Shown piece by piece: positions 8,521-17,137 of a stretch of 64,000 nt of DNA. Location: assembly GCF_965223525.1 (NCBI RefSeq), contig NZ_CBDCWX010000005.1, positions 2,108,001 to 2,172,000 on the forward strand, in the 5' to 3' direction. The notes under the pieces are model-generated. The model had not been told where the DNA came from. It was given only the letters and a program-made list of their open reading frames with translations, and did no database searches. The stretch comes from Leptofilum sp965223525. GTDB taxonomy: Bacteria > Chloroflexota > Anaerolineae > Promineifilales > Promineifilaceae. The position numbers and the translations under genes were made by a program. How positions within the stretch are numbered: position 1 is the first letter of the stretch; each line of letters starts with the position of its first letter.

Positions 8521-9090
8521 TTATGGTTGCTTTATTCGCGCCGATACCCAGCGGCGCACAGTGATGAGTAACCACCTTGCACCAATTATCATGACGGCGG
8601 CGACTGTGTTGAAAAAGATATCACGAATGTCAAAAACGCGATTGGGCAGGATTGCTTGAATGATCTCATCCAGAAATCCGAGGAAAAAGGAGATGATGAG
8701 TGCGAGGAGAGCGGGGTTGGCGTGGAGACGGCCGTTTCCCTTCCGTTCAATGAGTGCTTCATGAACAAGTGCCGCTACCAAACCATACTCAAACAGATGG
8801 GTGCGCTCTTCCAACGTGCCGATTCTAAGCCACGCCGTCACATAAATGATTAGAACGCCCACCCCCACGGCAATCTCAGCACGACCTGGACGACTTCTGA
8901 TGAAAAGGATGGCAACCACCACCATCGCTACAAAAAGCGCAAAAAACATGTTGTCTCTAAGGCGGCTTTGCTCGCGCAATGCTTCTGCGACAATAGGTGC
9001 GTACCCTAACGTAGCGTAAATACCTACCAGGACGATACCCAGTGCAATCCAGAGCCGACGTTCTCGTATTGAACTAAAGATAGCGTTCAT
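8521..9090 (-). CDS. VanZ-family membrane protein
   Basis: 189 residues with about five hydrophobic helices. The VanZ core is clear: ERTHLFEYGLVAALVHEAL, then FFLGFLDEIIQAILP and FDIRDIFFNTVAAVM, containing the conserved H, E and D-x-x-N residues. VanZ-like proteins are widespread small membrane proteins; the founding member gives low-level teicoplanin resistance, but most, including this one, have no proven function. It is transcribed away from a gap of about 180 bp that separates it from the SPFH pair. An ACGGCCGT site lies inside the gene. Confidence 0.8.
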   Translation of the reverse strand: MNAIFSSIRERRLWIALGIVLVGIYATLGYAPIVAEALREQSRLRDNMFFALFVAMVVVAILFIRSRPGRAEIAVGVGVLIIYVTAWLRIGTLEERTHLFEYGLVAALVHEALIERKGNGRLHANPALLALIISFFLGFLDEIIQAILPNRVFDIRDIFFNTVAAVMIIGARWLLITVRRWVSARIKQP

Positions 9091-9149
9091 ATTTGTTTGG
9101 GGAGATTAAAGCAACTTCCAGTCTCTAATGTCCAGATCCCAATCTCTTA

Positions 9150-11333
9150 TTACAGCTTTTTAATTGCGTTTAGAATGGATGGCTTGTTGTGCAGTTCCCA
9201 ATCGTCAGCCGTGAAGCGGTAGAAGATGACGCCGTTGATGGGGATGAGCGCGTTTTCATTGTACGCTATGAAGTGGGCGGCGGCGCGGCGCACCCACTTA
9301 GCCCCCTGGTTTTCCTGCCAGCCCAGCGTGCGGTTGTCGTTGTGCCGCTGCGGGTTGACCTCAGTGGCGATGACGGGCAGCGTCCAGAACCGCTCTGGCA
9401 CGACGGCCAGCAGCGGCTGGTACGATTTCAGATGCAAAAATTGCCAGCGCAGCGGATCGTTGGTGAATTTAGCGTCGCTGTCTACGTTGTTGGGATTGCT
9501 ATCCTGCGTTTTGGGGTGCACGGTAATGAAGTCGGTGCCTGTCAGGTTGTTGAGAACCCGCTGCCAATAGTCACGACTGTCGCTGCCGGGGCCAAAGTAG
9601 GGGTCAATGGCCTGCACGCCCAGCCGCACCCCGGCTGGCTTGCGCCGCCAAACGTCGTTATAGGCTAGCGCGTACTGTTCTGGTTTGATTTTCTCGCCGT
9701 GGACGCCGCCGGGGAACTCTTGGGGATTATTGGTCTCATTGCCAAAAATGAAGCCCCAGACCCCCTTGCTGCGGCGCATGGTTTCTACGCAGGCGTCCAG
9801 GTAGCGTTGGTGGTCGGGGGAATTGGAGGCCGGCTGGTTGCCTTGCGGGTGAAAGCCGTAGTTGAGCCGGATGAGCATTTTGATGCCTGCCCGCTCGTAT
9901 TGGGTCATATCTTGCGGGGCGGCGTTGGTGCCCAGCCCAATGGCATGTAGCGCCCAGCCTTGCATCCCGTTGCGCTTCATCCAATCCGCTCCATCCAGGT
10001 TGTGCATGCCGAAAGTAACGGCCGTATCCACCCGGCGAATCGCATCTTTCGGCACAGCTACCGGGTAATAATCCTGGTTTCTACCTCCCAGCAGCCGCAT
10101 AACGGTTCCATGATTAACGCGCCCCAGCTTTGCCTTGAAAGAACCTGGCTCAGCACGTAGGTTGATAAAGGTGCTATGGACGCGAGCCACCATCCCCTTC
10201 TTTTCAATGCTGCTGGCAAATGCCCAGCCAGACACCAACTCTCCAGTTGGTGCAGGCCAACCAGCCTGCAAATGAATTAGGTAGGGTTCCGGGTCAATCA
10301 GGTCGAATGGCTGCGGCGTTTCTTTGCGCTGCGTTGCCCCATCCAGGTAGAGGCTCAAGTGTAGGTGGCTGCCCAGATGAGGCTGTGTGGGCGTTGGCTT
10401 GGGAATCACGTTGCCGGTGCTGTCGGCAATGCCGATGAGCTGCCCACCCTGTACAAAATCGCCCACCTTTACTTTCGCTTCTTTTAAATGAGCATACGCC
10501 GTGCGATAGCCGTCTGAATGCCGCAGGTAAACGGCCGTTCCATATGGATGTTCACTATCTTTATTGGCATCCCGCACCTTGTACACCGTCCCATTCGCCA
10601 CAGCAAAAACTTTGGACTCAAAGGGTGCCACAATATCAATTCCCTCATGCCCCACAAGCGGGGGGGCGTAATTTTGCGGATTCTTCAAAAACTTTTGGGT
10701 GATGCTGGTATGCTCCGTCGGCCAATGAGTGAAGATAAAGCTGCCGCCACTGACAGTTTCTGGCCCGGAAAACCGCTGCGACTCAAATTTGATGCCCCGC
10801 TGGCGCAGCCAGGCAAAAATGTCGCCGCTCCACCGCTTGCCAGACCAAACCACCACTTTGCTGCTGTCGTCCCCAGCAAACATGAGGGCGTGGACTACGT
10901 CTGCACTGTAGGTAAAGGCAGAGCGAGTGGGATGCAGCGTTTTTGTTACCTGCTTGAGCTCTGGCAGGGTGGTGTCCTGGGGCAGCAGGTGAATGGTGTG
11001 CTGGATGCGGAGCGGCAGGGTGCGCGCTCCGGGCTGGCTCACATGCCCCGCCACGCTACTGCCGTCGAATTTACGTGCCTGGGTGCCAATGCCCCGCCGG
11101 TGTAGCCAGTTAAAAATGGCACCATCTGCTCCCCACCGTTCCCCAGCCCAGGCCACGACGACGCTGTTGTTATTACCTGCATGTGCCACGGCTTGCGCGG
11201 CATCGGCACTGTAGGTAAAGGCGGAGCGGTTAGGGTGGAGCAGGGTGACGGCTTTGTCCAGTTCGGCCAGACTGGTGGCCTGGGGTAGCAAATGAATGGT
11301 GTGCTGAATGGGGGAAGGCTGGGTAACGGGCAT
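9150..11333 (-). CDS. M23 peptidase / SH3b / glycoside hydrolase-like fusion
   Basis: 727 residues in four parts. Residues 8-190 are two copies of an 85-residue unit I do not recognise, each with IQHTIHLLPQ, RSAFTYSAD and VVVW.G.RW. Residues 205-350 are an M23 (LytM) metallopeptidase: HEGIDIVAP, YAHLKEAKV and HLHLSL supply the zinc ligands. Residues 375-425 resemble a bacterial SH3 domain (VHSTFINLRAEPG). Residues 435-727 look like a clan GH-A TIM barrel, with GNETNNP as acid/base site and VIATEVNP as nucleophile site. Together this suggests a wall- or glycan-degrading enzyme. No signal peptide or transmembrane helix is seen at the N-terminus (MPVTQPSPIQ), so the export route is unclear. It is downstream of a tRNA gene on the same strand. 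Confidence 0.75.
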   Translation of the reverse strand: MPVTQPSPIQHTIHLLPQATSLAELDKAVTLLHPNRSAFTYSADAAQAVAHAGNNNSVVVAWAGERWGADGAIFNWLHRRGIGTQARKFDGSSVAGHVSQPGARTLPLRIQHTIHLLPQDTTLPELKQVTKTLHPTRSAFTYSADVVHALMFAGDDSSKVVVWSGKRWSGDIFAWLRQRGIKFESQRFSGPETVSGGSFIFTHWPTEHTSITQKFLKNPQNYAPPLVGHEGIDIVAPFESKVFAVANGTVYKVRDANKDSEHPYGTAVYLRHSDGYRTAYAHLKEAKVKVGDFVQGGQLIGIADSTGNVIPKPTPTQPHLGSHLHLSLYLDGATQRKETPQPFDLIDPEPYLIHLQAGWPAPTGELVSGWAFASSIEKKGMVARVHSTFINLRAEPGSFKAKLGRVNHGTVMRLLGGRNQDYYPVAVPKDAIRRVDTAVTFGMHNLDGADWMKRNGMQGWALHAIGLGTNAAPQDMTQYERAGIKMLIRLNYGFHPQGNQPASNSPDHQRYLDACVETMRRSKGVWGFIFGNETNNPQEFPGGVHGEKIKPEQYALAYNDVWRRKPAGVRLGVQAIDPYFGPGSDSRDYWQRVLNNLTGTDFITVHPKTQDSNPNNVDSDAKFTNDPLRWQFLHLKSYQPLLAVVPERFWTLPVIATEVNPQRHNDNRTLGWQENQGAKWVRRAAAHFIAYNENALIPINGVIFYRFTADDWELHNKPSILNAIKKL

Positions 11334-11460
11334 GGGCTTCTCCTAAGAATTCAGTTGGTGTACAAGTTGAGGAATACGAGGAATATGATAGCAGAAACGG
11401 CCGTTTCCCCCCAAACCCTTGCTCACTTAACAAAAAAGGTCGCCAGCGGCGACCTCTGTG

Positions 11461-11534
11461 TGGGCGGTATTGGACTCGAACCAACGACCTCTACGATGTC
11501 AACGTAGCGCTCTAACCAGCTGAGCTAACCGCCC
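11461..11534 (-). tRNA. tRNA-Val (GAC anticodon)
   Basis: Read on the minus strand the 74 bases form a full cloverleaf. The acceptor GGGCGGT pairs with ACCGCCC, the D arm is GCTC/GAGC, the anticodon stem CTACG/CGTAG encloses TTGACAT, and the T arm GTTGG/CCAAT encloses TTCGAGT. The anticodon is GAC, decoding valine GUC and GUU. The discriminator is A and the 3' CCA is not encoded. Confidence 0.95.
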
Positions 11535-11600
11535 TGACGAATGCAAATTATACCTACCTTTACAAGCGCGTCAAAGTTCACATAATGCTGTAATTGGATT

Positions 11601-11660
11601 AGAGATGCGATTTCTCGATCCCCTACATTTGGGTTTTGGACGTGCAGAAATCGCATCTCT
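11601..11660. repeat. Perfect 15-bp inverted repeat between tRNA-Val and SPFH pair B
   Basis: AGAGATGCGATTTCT (11601-11615) pairs exactly with AGAAATCGCATCTCT (11646-11660) around a 30-nt loop. It lies 72 bp before the SPFH start at 11733. Together with 5547, 8359, 15540 and 48864 it forms a class of near-perfect, non-identical intergenic palindromes. Confidence 0.7.
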
Positions 11661-11732
11661 GTTTACCAAGTGCAAAAGTTACCATAAAGTTTGTTGCCGC
11701 TTGAATTGGCCCTATGGTATAGTTGCCTCACA

Positions 11733-13037
11733 ATGGCACCCAAACCAAACGAACGCAAAGAATGGGGGATAATTGGACTGTTGCTGGCTCTGCTGGTGCT
11801 GTTACCCATTGCCGCCTTCTTGCGTGATACTCAAGGGACGCGACATTCTTGGTTTGGTGCCTTTAGCTGGCTGCTTTTTATCGGCCTCACCTTTGTGCTG
11901 CTCCTCATTTATTATGCCCAATTTGTTTCCCCGCTGCGTGGCGAGGAAGGCTGGATTGCTGGCTTTTTATTGCTGCTGCAAGCCTATGTAAAAGTGGGCG
12001 AGGATCGGCTGGATTTTGATAGGGTTGACAAAAGCAAGAAGAAAAAGTCGAAAGCTCGCAGCGAAGTGGACAAATTGCCATCCAGCCTGAAGAGCCTGAA
12101 TGCGGGCTTTATTCGTGGCTACCAGGTGTTGGCCATTACCAAAGGGAGTAGCTATGTGCGTCCGGCCGGGCCAGGGTTTGTGGTGTTGTACAAGGGGGAG
12201 CAAATTTGGCGGGTGATTGATTTACGGCCGCAGCGACGCAGCCAGCCAGTCAAAGCCAAAACGCGGGACGGCATTCCCATCGAAACAAGCGTCTGGGTGA
12301 TGTTCCAGGTGCGGCGTGCAGATGGGGGGGATGATGACGATTTGCTTTACCCCTTCGATCGTGAGGCGATTTTCCATGTGAGCTATGATGAAACGGTGGA
12401 TGAACAGGGTCAGCGGCGACCCTGGACGGCACAGCTTACCCCACCGGCAGCAGCAATTTTGGCCAATGAAATTCCCAAATATAGCCTAGATGAGCTGACC
12501 AACGCAGTGGATGGTGTGGCTCCGCTGGAAGCGATTAAGCAAACGATTACCCGCTATTTACAGCGCACTTTTTTTTCTAGAGGAATTGAGGTTCTTGCTG
12601 TTGGCGTAGGCGGGCTAACGCTGCCAAAAGGGGTGCGCGATCAGCACTTTTTAACCTGGCAGGCGGAATGGCTGCGTAAAATCCAGGCTGAAAATGCGAC
12701 CGGAAATGCGGAGGCGTTGCGGCGGATGCGGCAGGCGCAGGCGCGGGCGCAAATCGAGATTATTGAAAATATTACCCACAGCATCGAGACGATGCGCCAG
12801 GAAGAAGATGCGGATTTATCGCAGATTATTGTGCTGCGGATGATCGAGGCGTTGGAAGATGCGGTGTCGGCAGGGTCTGTGCAGGCGTTGGTACCGCAGC
12901 AGATCATCGCGGGGCTGGTGGGGGATGCGTCGCGGCAGATGCAGTCATGGGTGTCGCCACCAAAGGTGCGGCGGGTGAAGGTGGATCCACCAAGCCTGAG
13001 CAGCGGCGAGTTTGATAAGTTGGAGGGGGGTGAATGA
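11733..13037 (+). CDS. SPFH-domain membrane protein (first of pair B)
   Basis: 434 residues from the ATG at 11733, preferred over an upstream in-frame TTG at 11691 because the extra 14 residues are intergenic-like. Two transmembrane helices (GIIGLLLALLVLLPIAAF and WLLFIGLTFVLLLIYYA) come first, then a basic linker rich in Lys (KSKKKKSKARSE) and an SPFH-like beta domain (RPAGPGFVVLYKGEQIWRVIDLRPQ, then KAKTRDGIPIETSVWVMFQV). The C-terminus is helical and acidic. It overlaps the next gene by ATGA and forms a three-gene operon to 15528. Function inferred only as a membrane-bound oligomer. Confidence 0.8.
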   Translation: MAPKPNERKEWGIIGLLLALLVLLPIAAFLRDTQGTRHSWFGAFSWLLFIGLTFVLLLIYYAQFVSPLRGEEGWIAGFLLLLQAYVKVGEDRLDFDRVDKSKKKKSKARSEVDKLPSSLKSLNAGFIRGYQVLAITKGSSYVRPAGPGFVVLYKGEQIWRVIDLRPQRRSQPVKAKTRDGIPIETSVWVMFQVRRADGGDDDDLLYPFDREAIFHVSYDETVDEQGQRRPWTAQLTPPAAAILANEIPKYSLDELTNAVDGVAPLEAIKQTITRYLQRTFFSRGIEVLAVGVGGLTLPKGVRDQHFLTWQAEWLRKIQAENATGNAEALRRMRQAQARAQIEIIENITHSIETMRQEEDADLSQIIVLRMIEALEDAVSAGSVQALVPQQIIAGLVGDASRQMQSWVSPPKVRRVKVDPPSLSSGEFDKLEGGE

Positions 13038-14368
13038 GCGCGCAACGTCTGAATCGTCGCCCCCTGGTAAATAGTTGGTATCCGTACTTCTTGGGGTTTA
13101 TGCTGCTGATGCTTTGGGGGTACGCTTTGTACATTGAGCGAGTGGATGTTGTTAAGGTCATTGAGTGGCTCAATGCACAGCAATTGGGCGTTTTGACAAC
13201 GATACCATTTGTGCCTCAACTACTTAGTTTCTTTCATTGGAAAGTGCTACGCCACATTATCCCTGTAGCCGTGGGTGCTTATTTTGCGTATGATGCAGCC
13301 GTCGTTCTGGTAAAAATATTGTACGATTTGCCGGATCGCGCAGGTGCCAGCCGCTTTTTGAGCCGCTTGCTTACAACTGGGATTGGAACGGTCAACCCCC
13401 CAGAAATTACGCCAACTACCCTGGTTGATGAGCGAAACGACTCTGTGCTGCTGCGCGTGGGTGGGCCGGGGCAGGTGAAGGTGCCCACTGGGCATGTGAT
13501 GGTGACGGAGTTAAACGGCCGTTTCCACCAAATCTTGGCTGCAGGTAAACACAAGCTGGAGCGGTATGAATATATCCACGCCGTGCTCGATTTGCAGCCA
13601 CAGCAGCGCATTCTGGACGAGTTTGCCGCTTACTCCCGCGATGGGCTGGAACTGCGCGTCGGCCTGAGCATTATTTACCGTATTAAAGCAGGCAGTGAGC
13701 CTGCTACCCGCGAAAACCCCTGGCCTTATGACGAAACGGCCGTTCGCACCGCCGCCTACGTGCAAACTGTTCTGGACGATAAAGGCACCGTTGGCACTTG
13801 GGAAGACACCCCCATCAACATGGCCAAAGGCACCCTTACCGCCATTTTGGCCGGGTTCCGGCTGGATGAAATCATGACCCCAGCCACGCCCGGCGAAGAA
13901 CCGTACCGCACTTTGCGAAATGAGCTGCTGCGCCAGCTACGGCTCAAGTTGGATGGCATGGGGATTGATTTGCAAGCTGTGGGTATCCATCGCATTGATT
14001 TGCCCCCCGGTGTGACTGACCAATACATTGATTATTGGAAATCCCATTGGGAATCTCAAATGCTGCTCGACGTGATAGAAGGCCGCGCCACGGCCGAAGA
14101 AAAGATGGAAGTGGCCAAAGCAGAAGCAGAAATCATGATGATTCAGGCCATTCAGGAAGGAATTCAGCGGGCCAAACGAGAAGGTGCTACCGCACACATG
14201 GAAGAAGTGGTTGCCTTACGTTTGGTTGAGGCGTTGGAGAAAATGGCCCGCCGCTCTGAGCCATTGACCCCGTTGCCCAATGCGCTGATGGCCCAGTTAG
14301 ACAATATGCGCCGCCAGCTTAGCGACGGCAATTACAATCCTCGCCTGCCTGGGAAGCCAATTGTATGA
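13034..14368 (+). CDS. SPFH-domain membrane protein (second of pair B)
   Basis: 444 residues with two or three N-terminal hydrophobic helices (YFLGFMLLMLWGYALYI; HIIPVAVGAYFAYDAAVVL), then an SPFH-type domain: GGPGQVKVPTGHVMVTELNGRF and AAYSRDGLELRVGLSIIYRIK parallel the corresponding strands of its upstream neighbour. A helical C-terminal segment (AEEKMEVAKAEAEIMMIQ) is probably a coiled coil for ring assembly. Both ends overlap neighbours by 4 bp (ATGA), so three proteins are made in a coupled series. It holds two ACGGCCGT sites at 13514 and 13736. Confidence 0.8.
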   Translation: MSAQRLNRRPLVNSWYPYFLGFMLLMLWGYALYIERVDVVKVIEWLNAQQLGVLTTIPFVPQLLSFFHWKVLRHIIPVAVGAYFAYDAAVVLVKILYDLPDRAGASRFLSRLLTTGIGTVNPPEITPTTLVDERNDSVLLRVGGPGQVKVPTGHVMVTELNGRFHQILAAGKHKLERYEYIHAVLDLQPQQRILDEFAAYSRDGLELRVGLSIIYRIKAGSEPATRENPWPYDETAVRTAAYVQTVLDDKGTVGTWEDTPINMAKGTLTAILAGFRLDEIMTPATPGEEPYRTLRNELLRQLRLKLDGMGIDLQAVGIHRIDLPPGVTDQYIDYWKSHWESQMLLDVIEGRATAEEKMEVAKAEAEIMMIQAIQEGIQRAKREGATAHMEEVVALRLVEALEKMARRSEPLTPLPNALMAQLDNMRRQLSDGNYNPRLPGKPIV

Positions 14369-15528
14369 ACGCAGAGAAGCCCCAGCAAGGCTATGACAAC
14401 AACCCGCAGATCCGTACGGCCGTCAACCGCCTCACGGAACTGCTGGAATGGCTTCACCCCGATCCCAGCCCCGATGTGTTCACCGTGCGCGACTACCGCA
14501 ATCGGTATCCTTTTACACGGCTAGGTGCATTGGCCACCGAGGATATTGACCGCTACCAGCGCATCAACCGCGCCATTGGTGACCACGTTCAGATTGGCTT
14601 GTGTGAATACCACATCGGCCTCATTTATTTGCACGAGGCGGCATTTCATGGCGCGGTGCAGCAGTTTGAGCTGGCTCGGCAGCAATGGTCGTTTGTGAGC
14701 CAGCCCGCAGGTGTGAGCTTGACGCATCTGGCACGGGCGGTGGCTTTAATGCTGTCTGACCATTACGAAGCGGCGTTGGTGAGCGTGGGGCGGGTAGAAA
14801 CGTGGCTGGCACGAGCCCGCTTTGCCAAATCAATGCCCAGGGATGCCCGATTTGAAGAGAAAGTGACCGCGTACGTGGCGGAGCTGCAAGCCGCCCTGCG
14901 TAAGCTGATGGATGAACGGCCGAAAACAGAGAAATCTGCCCGTGACAAGCCGCAGGATGATCCTGAGCAAGAGCAGGGCGAAGAAGCCCATGAGGCACCC
15001 ACGCAGCCAGATCCTGAAGCAGAAACAAAAGCTGAAGGGGAAGTGAACCCTGAAGCGGAGACACGGCCACCCATTGTGAATATCGGGCCAAACCTGCCAA
15101 TTCTTCCTATACCTGGTCATCGCCAAACGACGGAGCGGTATGAGTGGTATGTGGTTGAGGTGCGCCCCGCCTCTGGCTTTATGCCAGAAATCAACTCTGG
15201 CGACTGGCTGCTGGTTGATATGCACCCGACGCTAGACGGGGATGTTCGGGGTACGGCGCAGCCAATTTTGGTCGTGAAGGATAGGCGGATTGAAGGTACA
15301 ATTCTGGTACGGCCGTTAGAGCCGCGAGGGCGTCAGCGCATTTACTTGGCAACATTAGATAATTTTCCAACAGATGATTCTCCAACCGATTTCTGGCGAG
15401 ATGCAGAGACAGGTACCGTCACCTTCTCGTCTGAGAAGGCCCACATTGACATCAATCGCAACGAAATTTTGGGCGTTGTGGTTGGTTTTTGGCGACCAAT
15501 ACTGAATTTTGAGCAAATACCTGCGTGA
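14365..15528 (+). CDS. TPR-like protein with an S24/LexA-like C-terminal domain
   Basis: 387 residues. Residues 60-185 are helical hairpins resembling TPR repeats (HVQIGLCEYHIGLIYLHEAAF; FELARQQWSF). Residues 185-235 are an acidic, low-complexity linker rich in Glu and Pro. Residues 250-385 look like the beta fold of S24/S26 peptidases: ASGFMPEINSGDWLLVDMH aligns with the usual SMxPxxxxGDxxLVD, but the catalytic serine is replaced by Phe, so it is probably not a protease. It is the last gene of the SPFH pair B operon (ATGA overlap) and may be its soluble adaptor. The S24 assignment is by motif eye only. Confidence 0.6.
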   Translation: MNAEKPQQGYDNNPQIRTAVNRLTELLEWLHPDPSPDVFTVRDYRNRYPFTRLGALATEDIDRYQRINRAIGDHVQIGLCEYHIGLIYLHEAAFHGAVQQFELARQQWSFVSQPAGVSLTHLARAVALMLSDHYEAALVSVGRVETWLARARFAKSMPRDARFEEKVTAYVAELQAALRKLMDERPKTEKSARDKPQDDPEQEQGEEAHEAPTQPDPEAETKAEGEVNPEAETRPPIVNIGPNLPILPIPGHRQTTERYEWYVVEVRPASGFMPEINSGDWLLVDMHPTLDGDVRGTAQPILVVKDRRIEGTILVRPLEPRGRQRIYLATLDNFPTDDSPTDFWRDAETGTVTFSSEKAHIDINRNEILGVVVGFWRPILNFEQIPA

Positions 15529-15539
15529 TTTTAGCGTTC

Positions 15540-15572
15540 AGACTTTTGAAGTTTTTAAAACTTCAAAAGTCT
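15540..15572. repeat. Perfect palindrome before the PfkB gene
   Basis: AGACTTTTGAAGTTTT (15540-15555) and AAAACTTCAAAAGTCT (15557-15572) are exact reverse complements. The same arms recur at 48864-48918 with a longer loop. It may terminate the SPFH operon or act as a leader element for the kinase gene 13 bp further on. Confidence 0.7.
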
Positions 15573-15585
15573 CCGGATATGTGAT

Positions 15586-16515
15586 ATGGCAGAACAAATA
15601 TTAGTTGTTGGCGCAATTCTGCTCGATTCGCGCGGCAAGCCAGATGCTGGTTTAGCACCGGAAACCTCGAATCCAGCCCAAATTCGGGTGACGCGCGGCG
15701 GCACAGCCCGCAACGTGGCCGAAAATCTGGGACGGCTGGGGGCTGACGTGCGTCTGCTGTCTGCGGTGGGGAACGACATGATGGGGCACCGTCTGTTGAG
15801 CCAAACGGCCGTTTCTGGCGTAGACATCGAACTGGTGCAAATCATTGATGGCGAGAACACGGGAGCGTACATCGCCGTGCTTGAAGAAAATGGCTCGCTG
15901 GCGGTCGCCCTGGACGATGTGCGGGTTCTGCGTCACATCACGCCCGGTTTTCTGGATCGCCACCGCAGCTTGTTTAAAGAAGCCGACATGGTGATGATGG
16001 ACGGTAGTCTGACACCCGAGGCAATGGCAACCGTCGTGCGATTGTGCGAAAAGTACAACAAACCGCTCTGTGCTGATCCCTCTTCAGCGCGACTGGCTTA
16101 TAAGTTACGGCCGTTTCTCAGCAAGCTCCATCTGGTCGTGCCTAACGAAGGAGAAGCCGCTGAACTGTGCGAAGTAGACTTTGACGGCCCCAACCCGGAA
16201 GCCAGCCTGGATTTGGCGCGCTGCCTGGTAGGTAAGGGCGTCGCCAACGTGGTGGTCACCCTGGCCAACTTTGGCCTCGATTACGCCACCACCCACGAAA
16301 CAGGCTACATTCCCGCCAATTTTAGCGAGATGGTTGATTCATCCGGCACAGGGGATGCGGTAACAGCCGCCATTATGTTTGGCATGTTGAATGAGCTGCC
16401 TGCTATCGAAGCGATTCGCCTAGGAGCTGCTGCTGCTAGCCTGACATTGCAAACGGCCGAAACCGTTGTGCCCGGTCTCAGTTTGGACATGCTTTACGAT
16501 CATTTGATTGTTTGA
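15586..16515 (+). CDS. PfkB-family carbohydrate/nucleoside kinase
   Basis: 309 residues, the normal length of ribokinase-family enzymes, which phosphorylate sugars or nucleosides with ATP. The N-terminal signature is RVTRGGTARNVAENLGRLGADV, the C-terminal signature DSSGTGDAVTAAIMFG with GTGD giving the anion hole and catalytic aspartate; ADPSSARL and VVPNEGEAAEL are the usual nucleotide-side motifs. The ATG at 15586 follows a palindrome. The gene ends overlapping a TTG that is in frame with the next ORF, though that gene more likely begins at 16529. Substrate is not clear; the GGTARNVAENLGRLG pattern is compatible with pseudouridine kinase-like members. Confidence 0.88.
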   Translation: MAEQILVVGAILLDSRGKPDAGLAPETSNPAQIRVTRGGTARNVAENLGRLGADVRLLSAVGNDMMGHRLLSQTAVSGVDIELVQIIDGENTGAYIAVLEENGSLAVALDDVRVLRHITPGFLDRHRSLFKEADMVMMDGSLTPEAMATVVRLCEKYNKPLCADPSSARLAYKLRPFLSKLHLVVPNEGEAAELCEVDFDGPNPEASLDLARCLVGKGVANVVVTLANFGLDYATTHETGYIPANFSEMVDSSGTGDAVTAAIMFGMLNELPAIEAIRLGAAAASLTLQTAETVVPGLSLDMLYDHLIV

Positions 16516-16528
16516 AGGTTTCTTCACA

Positions 16529-17137
16529 ATGGTGCATAAACATGGTCAATATACTGGTGAATTTGGTGCTTGGTTAACTGGATTGATTCAAAAGAGAGTG
16601 CCTTTGCAAGGTTATCTAATCTTTTTTGATCATGGAGAAAATGTAGACTTTGCAAATGTGGGGGCAATAAAAGGTTTTTATGGGGAGCGAGTAACCAATC
16701 AAAACCGTCTGGCCGATATTGACGTGCTAATTGCCAACAATAAAGATGAAGCTGTGCTTCTGATTGAGATTGAAGAAAGAGCCATTTCACCAAAAAAATT
16801 ACTTGGCGATATTTATGCCATTTTATTTTGCAATCGAGTTGCCATCAAAATTGGTGATAAACAAAAAAAGATTTCCATTTCGCCAAAGACACGATTGATA
16901 GTTGCAGGTATTGTGCCTTCTTCTGGTCAAAGACATTTCAAAATCCGCGATGTCATTCTGCCTTCTTCTGGTCAAAGACATTTCAAAATCCGCGATGTCA
17001 TTCTGCCTCGAATGCGGCAGTTTGCCGTTCCGGCGGATGCTATTTCGCTGGAAAACATTTCGGTGATCAGTGGTGAATCATCATTGGATTTATTAAATAA
17101 GCTCAAAGAAGAAACAAAGCATTTACTACATTTATGA
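16529..17137 (+). CDS. Hypothetical protein with a 45-bp in-frame tandem duplication (possible PD-(D/E)xK-like fold)
   Basis: 202 residues from the ATG at 16529; the in-frame TTG at 16508 lies in the previous gene. I do not recognise the family. NRLADIDVLIANNKDEA then LLIEIEE has the spacing of a D...ExK nuclease core, but with Glu in the Lys position, so any nuclease role is speculative. Residues PSSGQRHFKIRDVIL are repeated exactly in tandem (DNA 16916-16960 and 16961-17005). The gene is AT-richer than its neighbours and has no ACGGCCGT site, consistent with recent acquisition. It overlaps the next gene by 4 bp. Confidence 0.65.
   Translation: MVHKHGQYTGEFGAWLTGLIQKRVPLQGYLIFFDHGENVDFANVGAIKGFYGERVTNQNRLADIDVLIANNKDEAVLLIEIEERAISPKKLLGDIYAILFCNRVAIKIGDKQKKISISPKTRLIVAGIVPSSGQRHFKIRDVILPSSGQRHFKIRDVILPRMRQFAVPADAISLENISVISGESSLDLLNKLKEETKHLLHL
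16916..17005 (+). repeat. 45-bp exact tandem duplication
   Basis: Bases 16916-16960 and 16961-17005 are identical and in frame, duplicating 15 codons of the surrounding gene. The absence of any difference points to a recent event (or to an assembly artefact). Confidence 0.95.

Noticed and set aside
8521..9090. Glycopeptide-resistance call for the VanZ-family gene
   Set aside because: VanZ-like proteins are common and no vanHAX genes are present.
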